DNA of 64,000 nucleotides from Hyaloperonospora brassicae. Taxonomy: Eukaryota > Oomycota > Peronosporomycetes > Peronosporales > Peronosporaceae. The stretch lies in contig CANTFL010001048.1 of the NCBI GenBank assembly GCA_947650285.1, forward strand, positions 1 through 64,000, in the 5' to 3' direction. The position numbers and the translations under genes are program-made. Below are positions 22,520 through 34,500 of the stretch, in pieces. Position 1 is the stretch's first letter; the number at the start of each line of letters is the position of its first letter. The notes under the pieces were generated by a model. That model searched no databases and had not been told where the DNA came from. It worked only from the letters and a program-made list of their open reading frames with translations.

Positions 22520-23762
22520 AGAGGTCGGAGACAATCGACGAGACTCGATAGAATTGGGTACTGCCATGTAATGATGATAGACGACTACGTAATGTCCTGA
22601 CTTGTGCATTTGTTCACTGGTTGTCATTCTCATTACATCAGCAGAACTGCATGCATGCGTTCCGGTTTGGCTCGAGACAAGTCGTTGCGACTGTTGTTGA
22701 TGTGGTGACCGGCACCATTAACAGTCCATACCAATCGTCGATCTATTGACCGTGGTCAGCACATTTCCACAACTCTCCTGCTCATGTTGAAGTAAACACG
22801 CGAACCACACATAGACATGGGATAATGACAGTGAGGGCGATATACAAACGGGAAAACATATTTCTAGCGGAAGCAGCAAAGTGAAGGAGCACCAAGGCAA
22901 ACTATGGGCTAAGCAAAAGCAGCGGCAAGAAGCGATACACGAACTTGGTGTGCAGAGTCGAGAATAACGAACGCTTGTGCCTTGTCTTCGTGACTACGCG
23001 ATAGTATTTCTGGACATTGTAATCGTGGCAATTCGAATACCCGATAACGACTATACTAACACGCCCAAGGACGCTGCAATATCGACTGTCACCGACTAAA
23101 ACGAGTTGTGTGCAAGAAGTGCGACTACAGTGTATGCATGAGAAGCTACGGACTTGCACTTGCATGACGCTGTTGACATGATAAACGCACGCGAGCTCAT
23201 GATCGCTTGTATTATCGCATCGAGAAGATGAGAGACCGCCACCAAGCACAAAAGTCGACTTAACACCGGCAAATTCGGTCACGTGCCAGTGTAGTTTCTT
23301 GTGTCAATGGACGGGCTGATCGACAGCGACGTCGAGTCCACACCTAAGGTCTAAAACTGAATGAATATGTACCGATTATAGTGATTGCGTGAGATGCGAA
23401 TCCGCTTCGAGATCGCACGAAGTGATCCCGCGCGTATACGTCATCTAATAAACGTCAAGTAACAATGCAGCAGCTGTCGAGCGGTATCAAAATCACACAG
23501 CAGCTCGTAGCGACTGCGAAAGCGCCAGGGTCTCAGATAGCCCGACCCCTGTACCAACAAATTCAGGCTCCGAAGTTTCATGTTTCGAACAATATTTCGG
23601 GAAACGAGGTCGTCCCAAGCTTTTGTAGCCCGAATGTCGCGCCATGGTGTAGTCCAGGAAGTCCAAAAAGGACACCTGCAGCGACCAGTCATTTGCCCAG
23701 CCAACCAGTGGTCGGTCTGCCACAGGCGGCAGCAAAAGGGAAGTTCCATCAATTAGGAAACA
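22520..23762. other. Intergenic, NOL10 to RPL35
   Basis: About 1.2 kb with no recognisable gene. The 126-codon minus-strand frame at 22902-23282 begins at a GTG and shows no motif. The plus-strand frame 23465-23770 runs into the RPL35 start and is best read as promoter and 5' leader. Confidence 0.5.
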
Positions 23763-24492
23763 ATGGGTAAGTCGAGTCGGTTGTTCGTTCGTTCGTAGGG
23801 TCTGCAGGCAGTGATCGTAGCCGAGCGCATGTGCCCTCACCAGTGACAGACAGACAGACAGACAGAAGAAATAGACGGACAGACAGCAGACACGCAGACA
23901 CATACAGAGCATTTGACGGCGATGGACTCGGATCGTTCGCGTTGTCAGGAGCTCTTTGGCCTCAAACTCGGCATCGAGGTCGAAACTGTACCCATTATGG
24001 TGCAGGACAATGTCATTGTCTGTCTGTCTGTCTGTCTGTCTTGAGGCGCAACTGCTTTTGCATCGGTCGTTTTTGAGTGTAAGCACCTGAGCTGACCGGG
24101 TGTTGCTCATTGTGGTGTCTCTAGTCCAGATCAAGGCGCACGAGCTTCGTACCAAGAGCAAGACTGAGCTGCTCCGCCAGCTGGACGACTACCAGCAGGA
24201 GTTGGCTCAGCTGCGCGTGTCGAAAGCCATTGGCGGTGCTGCGTCCAAGCTGAGCAAGATCGGCGTGGTCCGCAAGTCGATCGCCCGCGTCCTGACGGTG
24301 TACAACCAGAACCAGAAGATCAAGCTTCGTGCGGCGCTGCGTGGCAAGAAGTACATCCCGCTGGACCTTCGCCGCAAGAAAACGCGCGCCATTCGCCGTC
24401 AGCTTACGAAGCACGAGAAATCGATCAAGACTCCCAAGCAGTTGAAGAAAGAGGCGTACTTTCCTAAGCGTCGCTACGCGCTGAAGGCGTAA
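23763..24492 (+). CDS. RPL35: 60S ribosomal protein L35 (uL29)
   Basis: Two exons, 23763-23766 (ATGG) and 24125-24492, give 123 residues, the same length as human RPL35. The product starts [20 protein letters not shown] and contains [20 protein letters not shown] and [16 protein letters not shown], all typical of uL29. It sits at the polypeptide exit tunnel of the large subunit. The first exon carries the start codon plus one base, a common layout for ribosomal protein genes. The 358-nt intron (GTAAGT...TCTCTAG) contains GACA and TGTC repeats that are exact reverse complements. Without the intron an in-frame upstream start would add a false N-terminus. Confidence 0.97.
23845..24040. repeat. 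Inverted GACA/TGTC microsatellites inside the RPL35 intron
   Basis: A 22-nt GACA repeat at 23845-23866 and a 22-nt TCTG repeat at 24019-24040 are perfect reverse complements, 152 nt apart. Extra GACA-like units lie at about 23877-23900. In pre-mRNA they could form a 22-bp stem that loops out the middle of the intron. Confidence 0.9.
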
Positions 24493-24625
24493 TCGGCCAG
24501 TTCCTGGGCGTGCGTTGGACTAAATACATTCTCCTAAACTTCCCGCCATGCAGGCATTGATTGACCAGGTGGTGTCGGTTTGGGTAGGTCTGGAGTTGTA
24601 GTTGCTGAGGGAGTTTACGATAGCT

Positions 24626-26643
24626 CTACACGTCAGCGCCGACGTCCCAGTCGATCGACTCGCTGTCTTCTTCCGAGTTGGAGTCGGACACAATGTCAAA
24701 GCTGCTACGATCGGTTTCCTGCACATCTTCTTCCTGACGTGTCTGACCTGCAACGTCGCATTGCGCATCCAGCTCCGTGTCGTCGAGGTCGTCTGCGTTG
24801 CTCTGCTGTGTCGATCGTAGAGTGCACTCTGGCTCTACTGTCGGCAAAGCGCCAAGCGTCATGTCTCTCAGTAGCTCGTCTTGGAAAGTAAAGTCGTCTG
24901 ACGCTGCTGACGAGTTTTCGTCCGCGACAGTCTCAACACCACCTTCCTGCAATCGAGCACATGTAGGAAGGGTAGATGAGTGCATTCACTCGTAGCAAAA
25001 AGGGAACACCACGGACCTTGATCTGGAACGGCTGTACGACGTAGCCTGCAACGGACGACTTCGCAATAGTTATTGCACGATACAGAGAATGCCGCTCCAT
25101 GACGAACTGCAATACAACAAGTGTGTTAGAGATGCAGAGTAGGTGAGACCAGAGTCATCTCTCTAGCCTGACCCTCGTGGTGACGCAGTGTGCCCAAGTG
25201 TCGCCAAGCTGTGGCTTTGTATACAATCCATCTTTGCAGCATCAACAAAGTGTTACATCTTGCACGAGCACTACGCCACGCCAAGTCGAGGAAAAGACCA
25301 CACTTACCATCGCTTTCGACCGTAGTTGCCCGATTCGTGACTGCAACAAACACTTGGTACGTGTCGGCAAAAACTCTGAATGCAACAGCAGCACACTTAG
25401 CAACATGGACACGAGACAATATGTGATGACCGACTCACTTCAAGTCTCGGATCAGCCGCAGCATTTGATGTTGACGCTGTGCGTGACTCAAGCCATGAGC
25501 CTGAACAGAGCAAGCATCAAAACGCTGAATCGATGGCAAGAGTATCGACATCATGGGCGTAACAAATACCTTGGCATAAAGTGATGTTACACAGTCAACA
25601 ATCAGCAGCTTGATCTGGAGCAAGTGCGTGACACTTTGCACTTCCTTGAACCTGCTCGTCGCAAGATACAATGCACTTGCGGCGTGAGTCTGTGCGATTC
25701 GACATCAGAGAACAATGGCGTCGTACTTGGCTTGAAATGCCGCGACAGAGTTGACTTTGACGACACGAATGCGTCGAACAACGCTTGCAGCCACTTCGTT
25801 AATGTCTGCTTCCTGACCTGCGTTCGTCTGTCGAATGCGCGCAATTGCAATCTGCAATAACCTGTCTTGTAGCAACAAGCACAGTACATCAGCGACTTGC
25901 CCATCGATTGCATGGATAAGCACAGGCAAACCGTTTAGCGCTAAAGTTGTGCTCCGTGTCGAAAAACATGACTGTGTTGTCCGGGTAATCGAGGGCGCAC
26001 ATCACCGCAAGTGTCATGGCTACTTGGCTTTTCCCAATGCCATCCGTGCCTGCAAACTGCCCACAACACGAACATCTCGTCAGCTGACAACGTCAGTTCT
26101 AGCCGTAAGAAATCGTACCTCGGACACAGCTCGACAGTGCAGACCTCCGTTTAGAGCCTGATCGATGCCTGGAAGTCCTGTGCGTAAGACCATTGGGTGG
26201 TTGACACTGTCCAAGAACAGGTCGAACGCCTGGCACGCAGAGCAAGTGAGCAAGAGCATAACGCCGTCTCCTGTCTAGAGCTCTTGACACTAATCACAGC
26301 GGTTTGTCGCTACCGATCGACCAGCTGGAGCCAGTCGAATCGAGAGTTTTGCCACGAGTTCCTAGAAGAAGAGCAATCAATCAATCAAAAAATGCACACA
26401 CACAACACACACACACAAATGTCAGTCTTCAGTTGGAAAGGCCCGTACCCATTCAAGTCAAGTGGAACGCATTGACTACTACTGGACCTCTGCTTCACAA
26501 ACGGACATGTCCATAGCATGAGCGACATCCCACAGCGGACGTTGTAGCAACTGGCGGTGGGTCGTGATGCCGCTTGCTCGAAATAGCGCATGCCGACGCT
26601 CGTCAATCTTTTCCCGAGCCAATAAGCGCTGCAACGCTGCCAT
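24626..26643 (-). CDS. RAD51B: RAD51B-like RecA-family recombination ATPase (11 exons)
   Basis: Reconstructed by splice signals, phase and family order. Exons: 26643-26488, 26361-26314, 26274-26119, 26056-25932, 25861-25727, 25651-25570, 25500-25439, 25375-25308, 25231-25173, 25106-25017, 24946-24626; 433 residues. All junctions keep frame. An N-terminal helix-hairpin-helix-like part is followed by LRTGLPGIDQALNGGL, Walker A GTDGIGKS, FFDTEHNFSAKRLLQIA, Walker B KLLIVDCVTSLYAK, VFVAVTNRATTVES, then LGDTWAHCVTTR and AITIAKSSVAGYV with FQIKEGGVE, the usual C-terminal end of RAD51B. A further tail of about 100 residues, acidic and Ser/Asp-rich, follows. Role by family: BCDX2 paralog complex assisting RAD51 filament assembly. 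Introns are 39-80 nt except the first (126 nt). Some donors are weak (GTTTGC, GTCAGG). RAD51B rather than another paralog is a judgement from motif wording. Confidence 0.85.
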
Positions 26644-27815
26644 GTTGTCGCGTTAGTGGCGTCTACTGTTCACTTCGAGCATTTGCTGACAAAGACGAGC
26701 TGTGGATCAGATACTGATCTTCTACCCGACATACACATTCACATACACACATAGAAAGAAAGTCTCAGAAAAAGTGGGTACAGTCGGTATTGGTAGAGCC
26801 AACCGACGGTTTTGATTGAGACATTGACGGTATTGACATCGACATCGGCGGTATTCCATGGGGAGGCTGATCCGCCCATTGGACAGAAGTGCGATTGTTT
26901 TTGGCAATATGAAAGCGTCCAATTGGTCCATGCTGTTTACCACTCGCACTCCTCAAAAACGACATACACAAAGCCTGCAGCACCTTTCTATTAAAGAAGG
27001 ACACGGGATTGTCACACATGGGTTCGACAGCAACCGTACGACGAACGAGCACGTTCTCCGGTAAAAAGCACTTGACAGTAACAGGAAGTACATTCCGGGT
27101 GCTCTGACTACATCAGTGACATAACGTCGAGATCACCAGTGAATCGGATGTCAGAAGATTGTATCACACCAAGAAAGCATATCGGTCCATGTCCACTCCA
27201 AGATGTATCGAGTTGAGGGCTGTTGCTGGATTCGCCATCATGACGAAATGCTCCTAGAGAGTAGATGGCTTTCCAACGCGTCAATAATACAATGTGATTC
27301 ACCATAGTAGTGTTTTGACCGAGACGATTGGATGAGTTTGCAGTACAAAAGTTGTTCGTTCCCGAGTTCCCGAGTTCATACCAAAGTCGACTGTTTATCG
27401 GGTGAACAGAGCAAAGAAGTGACGTTGCGCACGACTCAGCGCGTCAATGGAGAAGCTGCATATTTGTACACAAAGCGAAACAGGTTTCGGCTGGTGGGTC
27501 CAGGAATTGGTCCCGCGGCCCCAAAACACCCATTCGACTGCCACTACTTCATCATACAACGATCTTGTTCACGCTAGATGCGACAGACCACAAGTTGCTG
27601 TCAACAGACAGCACCAGCTCAACCACACACAAACCCCAAGAGATTGCCCCAATTATCCGAGCACCATAAGATCTTACGTTGCCCCGCCCCGATCGCTCAC
27701 GCTTCGACAAGTCTGTTTGATGTCCATGGCGCAAACAGCCCCCACATTCGCGTAACATTGCCCCTCAACCTGCAACCTCCCAGTGTCACCACTTTTGACA
27801 GCCATTCCACCACAC
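26644..27815. other. Divergent intergenic region, RAD51B-like to small mitochondrial protein gene
   Basis: About 1.2 kb between two genes pointing apart. Only short frames occur on both strands, none recognised. It should contain both promoters; no specific element is convincing. Confidence 0.5.
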
Positions 27816-28336
27816 ATGCTCGGCTCGCGTCTGCTGTCCGTGGCCACGCGCGCGCTTGCGCCTGCCACGCGCGTGCCCTCCCTCACTGGTGCGTGTCCGA
27901 AGTGCAGTGCTACACGTCAGCGTTGTCGCTTCTGCATGCGTTGTTTTCCACGCGCACGTCGCGCAGAGTGGGCTCAGACCAAACCATTAATGTGCTAACT
28001 CGTTGTTTGTATGGACAATCTCTCTCTCGCTCTCGATACGGTTCTTGTAGCTCGAGTCGCTGTCGCGGGTGTGCGCAGCGTCCCCCCAACGTGCAACTGG
28101 TTTGTCGCTGATACGATGGAGAGTCCTCTTGCGATGGAACTGTTGAACCGAAACGCTCGTCGCCCCAAGAAGGTGCTCTTACGAGATGCCGCTCGTGACG
28201 ATTGACCACGTTCCCAGCGCGAGGTACTAAAGTTGCTGCTGCTGTTTTTTTGCTGCGCTGATAGGCAAACCACGGCAAGCGGCCGTGCTCTCACTTCCGT
28301 CGCCGTCAAAAGCGGCTTGGCGCTAAGAAAGCATAG
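27816..28336 (+). CDS. Small basic protein, probably mitochondrial (three exons)
   Basis: A gene made of exons too short to stand out. Exons 27816-27888, 28051-28172 and 28265-28336 join in frame to 88 residues. Donors are GTGCGT and GTGCTC, acceptors TTGTAG and GATAG. The N-terminus MLGSRLLSVATRALAPATR is Arg-rich without acidic residues, like a mitochondrial presequence. The conserved-looking core is LLNRNARRPKKANHGKRPCS, followed by a very basic end (HFRRRQKRLGAKKA). The motif pattern (N-R-N-x-R-x-P-K-x-A-N-H-G-x-R-P-C-S) looks like a small organellar ribosomal or rRNA-binding protein, but I cannot name it. It is convergent with the p300/CBP-like gene, with 245 bp between stop codons. The join across RRPKK|ANHGK is phase 0 and reads naturally, which is the main support. 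Confidence 0.75.
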
Positions 28337-28581
28337 AGAGACGACGAGGAGGAGATGTGAGAAGGAGATGTGAGGAGAAGAAGAAGGCAGACGAGAGCGC
28401 TCCGTCTTGTGGACGCAGCATTCTTTGAATCTAGACACATATTGACGTCGTTCATTGCCGTGACGAGGACGGAAAGCTGCACGGCCACGTTGACACACTC
28501 ACATCTACATTGAGTATGGGTTGCCCTATCCTATGCTACATTGGTTGTGCCACCTGCTCAACACGAGACCACTTGGCCCGG

Positions 28582-31500
28582 TCATGCCTGCGGCATGGGC
28601 GAATCGCCTTGAGCTTGCTCTTGCTGCTCCTGCCGGCGTTCGCTCTGCAATTGCCGATACTGCTGCGTGACGGCGGCGCGCCGGCGATCGTCCATAAGCT
28701 GTTGCTGTAGCTGCAGCTTGCGGACGTGTTCCCGAAGATCGTGACAGCGCGGGACTTTACACTTGTACTGACGGCACTGTCGCGCGTGGAGCTGCAATAG
28801 TGCCCACACGCGCCGACAGATGGTGCAACCGCCGTACGCACGCTGCTTGCACTGCGCCCCGTGGCGCATCAGCTCCTTCATCTTCTCGCAGTTCGAAGAG
28901 CCGCAGTTGCCATCGACACACGAACTCGAGTGAACCAGTAACTGCATGTGCAAGCGGACGTTCTTCGCACGCTGTTCGCGAAGACGCCGCTTCTCCGGAG
29001 TTAGATCCGGTGCTCCTCCAGGGCCAATTGCACCGCCAGCCAGTGCCAAACTGGCACCTGCGCCACTGGTAGGTACCATTTCCAGCGGGTGCTCGTGTTT
29101 CTCCTTGGCATAGCAAGCGTCGCACACGTCGAAGTCCGGGCATGTGTGGCAATGCCAGCGATTGCCTGTCACAATGTCGCGCGTGCAAGCGTTGCACTCG
29201 TACACGTAGGCATTCGGGTTCGGATTGCCCAAGTGGTACAAAGCCATCATGGACGAGTGCTTTGCACGACGCAGCTCGTCGAACTGGTAGTGATTGCCCT
29301 GGCACAGGCTCAAAAAGGCCTGTCGCGTGTCAAAGAACTCGCTGTCGTTGATCTCGTCCGGATCAATGCAACGTTCTGGCAATGCCATGATTTCTTTTGT
29401 GAGAGTATGCAGTCGTGCCTGCAGTCGGTGATGGGCCGCCGACACACCGGCAGTGCATACGACCTTCAGTTTCTGATAGCATCCATCGCACAGCGCCATT
29501 TGTACCACCTTCGGGTTCAAACCATGCTCCGTTTTCACACTATGGTCGCGCCACAGCGCGCCCTGCACTACTGACGTGTTGCACACTCGGCAGCATGGCA
29601 CCAGCTTCACGACTAAGAAGTCGTCCTTCATGGGCTCGATCACCTCGCTCAATTTATGCATCAGAGGGTCCGACAACTTTCGGTCAGCTGCGTCCAGCGA
29701 TTTGACAGTAAGCGTGCGATTGCTTATCAACGGCGTCTCGTCGTCGTTGTCTTCGTCCTCATCACATAGCACTTCTTCGCCTGACGTAGTCTTCCGACGT
29801 TTCGCCTTCTTCGACTTAGACTTCTTGTTTGCAGCCTTCTTCGTGTCCGACGTTTTTCGCTTCTGCGACTTGGAACCGCGTTTGTTGACCACCTTTTTTG
29901 GTTTTTCAGCGTCCAACTTTTCGATCAGGTCTTCTACCAAGCCGACCCAGTAATCGCCCTCGAAGTATGGCAATGCACATGGCGTATTGTCGTTGCACCA
30001 GTAGTCGTCGTACATGTTCGTAATTTGCCACACGACGCCTTCTTCTTCTGCCTTCACCAGCATATCGACGTACCAAGCACGCAAGCGATCCGACTTTGGC
30101 GTTTTCTGCGCCTCTGGATGGCAGTACAGGATATAGTCGTCTCCCTTGAGGGGTGGGCACGCCCACAAGTGTGCAGTATGAAAACCTCGTTGCTTGACGA
30201 AATCGAAATATGCAATCAACAGCTCGTGGTATACTTTTGTTCGAAGGTGGGGCGGCTGGAAGTAGTTCACAGAGTCCAGGTACGAAATGTACACGCGCCG
30301 CGAGTTGCAGTCCGCTTCTTGCTCGTCAAACTCGTGCACATACATGCCAAACAGCAAAACCGACACACCATCCAGCTCCTGGAACATACAAATGCACTTG
30401 GACTTGAAGCGGTGCTCCGAAGTATACTTGTGGGAATCCTTGTACCGCTGGAACATTTTATCGCGCACCATCAGCTGCTTTTCAATATTCGACACCAGAC
30501 GCACGGTCAAGCCCTCAGCGGTCTCAACGTCTTTTACGTCACGCTGCGTCCATTTTGCCTCGTCCTCACGCTCTGCCTGCAGTGACTTGATGATACGCCG
30601 TTCCAGAAAATCAGACAGCTTCGTACGCGGTAGATCTTTTGCACTAAAAGCATGTCGGCCAATTTTATACTTTTCCGGTTCGCTTTTCCGGTGCTCCAGC
30701 AAACATTCTGGACACAAAAACTCACTCCCCGGCGACGTCGTAATGGAATGGACCGTTCCTTTTGATCCAGAGGAAGACGAATTCTTCACAACCGTAGTTG
30801 TCGTCGTGACGGCAGAAGACTTTGCAGCAGACGAAGAAGGCAATGGAGACGTTTCGCTGCCCTCTGTTGCCTGATTGCCCTCAGATTTGACCAGCTGCGG
30901 CTTTTTCTCACTGTCAATCTTGCCGTTGAAAAGGGCACAAATCTGGTGAACCCAGCGCTCACACTTGTCGCATTGCACCCAAGGCTCCTCGTGCACTTCG
31001 TCATTCTTTTTACGCGCAAGCGCACCCTTTTGGTACTGGCGACCTTCGTTGTGCTTTATAACATCAGGCAAGCTAGCGTAGCACTGATGGCAGCAGTGGT
31101 ATTTGTTGTCTGCTGACATGTAGTAGTAGCAGTTCCGCCGAATGCGACTATTGCATTCGCCGTTGCAGTACAGTACCGCGGGCTCGAAAACCATTCGCTC
31201 AATGCCACATAAACGGCACGAGCTCTCCTTCGCGCGGGCAGCCTTTTCGTCCACGTCAAATTCGGCTACCAGCTTGCGCATTTCACCGTTGAAATCGGAT
31301 AGCATATCTTTTGCAAGACTATATACGTCTTGGTCTTCGCTGTTGTACTGCATTGCATTCAGGAACGTAGTACGCACGTCCGTAGCAAACTCCTCTGTGT
31401 GCTTATACACGCCTACTTCGAGCTTCTTTTTAACAGTTCCCAAATCCATCGGCTTACGAATTATCTTGAAATAATTTGGAATGTTCAAAGCCACTGGGTC

Positions 31501-34500
31501 GACAGGGGTGTTAAACACCCACCCGAACTTGTGGTCCATCATGCCTTTCAATAGTGCCTCCAACTTCTTCTTCAGAGTTGCCGGGGATACTGTAGCATTG
31601 TAGCCTGTAACCAGAGAATTGATATGAGAAGCCAGGTCCTCATTACTCAGTTCGTTCAGCACAGACATCGGAACTTCAGAGGACGCTGGTGGCGCCGGTG
31701 TTGCCGGGGCAGCGGAGCTTACGTTCGTCTCACTTCCGTTAGTTGCAATAATTGCTTTGGGTGTTCCCACCGCACCTGCAGGCAACTGCACAGTTTTGCT
31801 CGCATCCATTCGGCGATGCTCCACCATCATAGCATTCAGCTTCGAATTGTTCATCGTCAGCGGGTTAATGGTCACCTCCTGCTTCACAGAAGCCTGTTTA
31901 GAAGTTGTTGCCTCTCCATCGCGAGCTGTCCTCTCGGGTTCTTCTTTGACCGTGACGCCAACTGACCCCGAGGCTGATGATGCAGTGCCCGTTTTCCCAG
32001 TTTCTTTCGTTCGGCCTTGATAAGAGTCTAGCACTTGCCCTGGAGCAGCGGTGTCCGATGGCAACACTGGTCGAGGGCCATTCAATACTGTCAGCGGAAG
32101 GTTGCCAGTCGATTCGTGCGCGGCTGTCAATGTGTTTAGCGGCGCAGCTACTGATATAGGAGTCGCAGATGTGTCTTGTAGTTCCGTTGGCATCTCCAAA
32201 GGCTTTCCGGCAACCAGAAGGCTGTCATCAACTTTCAAAGGAACATCCGCATCTTCCTCACCAAGTAGGTCGTCAGGCGACGGCTTCACTGACGTCACGG
32301 GGGTACTAACAGTCGGTCCCTGCGTCTTTTGAAGAAAGTTTGGCTGCTGTATTTGAGTAGGCATCGGAATAGGCTGCATTGTCGCCGCTGGAGCATTCGC
32401 GACCGCGTGGTTGGATGTGGCCACGCCATTTCGAGTCGACATCGACGTCGTAACACTGCGCTCATCAATTACGTGCTTCACAATGTTCCTCTGACTCCTG
32501 CATTGCTTAAACTTCACATCCAGTTGCTTGAGCATAACACGCTTCTCCTGCACTTGTGCTTCGTATTGGGATTTTTGCATCGGGTCTTGTGTGGAGTTCG
32601 ACAGATGCAACAGCTGCCGACATTCGTTCATAATCGCATTCATGCGCGCACGAATTTCTTCCACCCACTTTTCGAGCTTCACGCAATGCGCAGTCAACTG
32701 CTCCAGAGAACGCCCACTAAGCTTCTGCTTGATCAGCTGAAACTGTCGCTGCTCGTCCTGCATCGGGTTCGTGGCGGCCACAGTGTTCGATGCTTTTACA
32801 TTTCCCATCATACCATTCAGCCCGGTGGACTGTGCTGCCGGCACCGCTACCCCCAACGTATTCGTGGGGTTGGCGTCCGCTGGAGCGGAAGAGTTCCCGG
32901 CATGTTCAACATTTTGCTGTTGCCGCTGCAAATTCATTGCTGCGAAATTGTTGCTGCTTTGAGGGTGCTGTAGATGCGCAGGCATTGCCAAAGGCATGGG
33001 CTGCTGCACGTGCGGAGCAATTTGTTGCTGCTGTTGCTGCATTTCCTGTTGCTTCTTCATCGCAAGCATGCGCTGTCGACGCTGACTTGCGGCAATAATC
33101 TGCTGTAGAGCACGATCGGCGTCCAGCATCAGCGTGCCATTTTTCTCCTTCACTTCTACGGGATATCGAACAACTTGGCACACGAGACACTTGGCATTTG
33201 CGCATTGCTGGAAGTGCGATAGCACGTACTTGGACGAAATGCAGTGGCTATACGAGCAAGCGTTTGTCTGTCGGCAGGCGCTCATGTGAGCCCAGAGTCG
33301 CTTCATTTCACCACAACTCGGCGTAGTTGCGCACGTGCCTTCAGGTGACTTACACCACATAGCATGCCGTAACAATAGCAACCGCTGCTGCTGCCGCTGC
33401 AATACTTCTTTCGATCCAGCTGTTTTCACGTCTTCGCGAACCATGAGTCGCAACTTGTTATGGTACTCCGTTGTCTGGTTCTTGTCCAACGCGGATGTTA
33501 CTTGCTGTGCCTTGGCCTTAAACTGCCAAATAATCTGAGCCGATTTGTTTCGAGTAGCAGTCGACGCTGGGGAGCTAGCTGATTGTGGGCCGAAACTAGT
33601 AGCGTTTCCATTTCCGTTGAATACACTAGCACCTGGGGCTGTCTGCGCGTTGTTCTGCCCAGTGATGGGTGACGCACCCGTGCTGGTCATCGACAAACGA
33701 TCCGCCATAAAGTCAACCCCTGAAGGCGTCACTTGCATGCGCGCCTGCGCTTGACATACCTCTACTTTGACTGGAGTCTTAACCTGTGGCGGTAGATCCT
33801 GGAGCTCCGGCGGCATTTGGATAGCCTGTGAAGCCAGGCCTTTTACGTCCAAACTCGCCTCATTTGCCATCGGTGCAACGGCGCGTTGGCCTGGAAACGG
33901 AATCGGGGTTCCAGAGGACGCCAAAGCCGCTGGTCCAGCATTCGCTGGTGACGTATGGTTTGGTGCGCCAGGCTGACGTATTGCGTTGCCTCCAACATGT
34001 CGCTGGTGAGTCTGAGCACTACGCACAATGCTGCGCAAACGCGACTGCAACGTGCTGGTGTTCGCATATTCTTCGCGGGATGCAGCAATGCGGTAGCACT
34101 CATCTTCGAGACGGTGTGCCATCTCTGGCAGCTTCTGCAGCCAGTTTGCAGGGGCATTCGACCTTTGGTTCTGCAACACCCGCATGATGTGATTCAGCAT
34201 CTCCTTGCGCAATGCCTGATCGGCTGATGTCTGCCACGTTGGGCGCGTTGTTGACGTTGTCGGTCCGGTGCTAGGGCCTGACGTTTGAGGTTGGGAGCGC
34301 GCAGTGTTTACGTTGGTGTCCCCACCCAATGTCAACGTTTTGTTGCCTCCGCTCATTTGACCTTGCGCGATCATTTGAGACGAACCGTGGCTTGCTGCAA
34401 GCATCTGCTGTTGATTCTGCAGTTGCGCTGCACGCTGTTGGTGCGCTTGCTGATTGTTTTTCTGCATCTGTTGCTGCTGTGCCTGTCGTTGACGCTCCCG

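Noticed and set aside
23493..24161. 222-codon minus-strand ORF across the RPL35 intron
   Set aside because: It runs through the GACA/TGTC repeats and the RPL35 start, and low-complexity sequence explains its length.
25602..25913. 103-codon minus-strand ORF within the RAD51B-like gene
   Set aside because: It overlaps exons 5 and 6 in another frame; the family motifs are in the frame used by the reconstructed exons.
32329..32973. 214-codon plus-strand ORF
   Set aside because: Antisense shadow of the p300/CBP-like gene, rich in Leu, Arg and Cys, with no motif. The same holds for 30287-30874 and 30025-30585.
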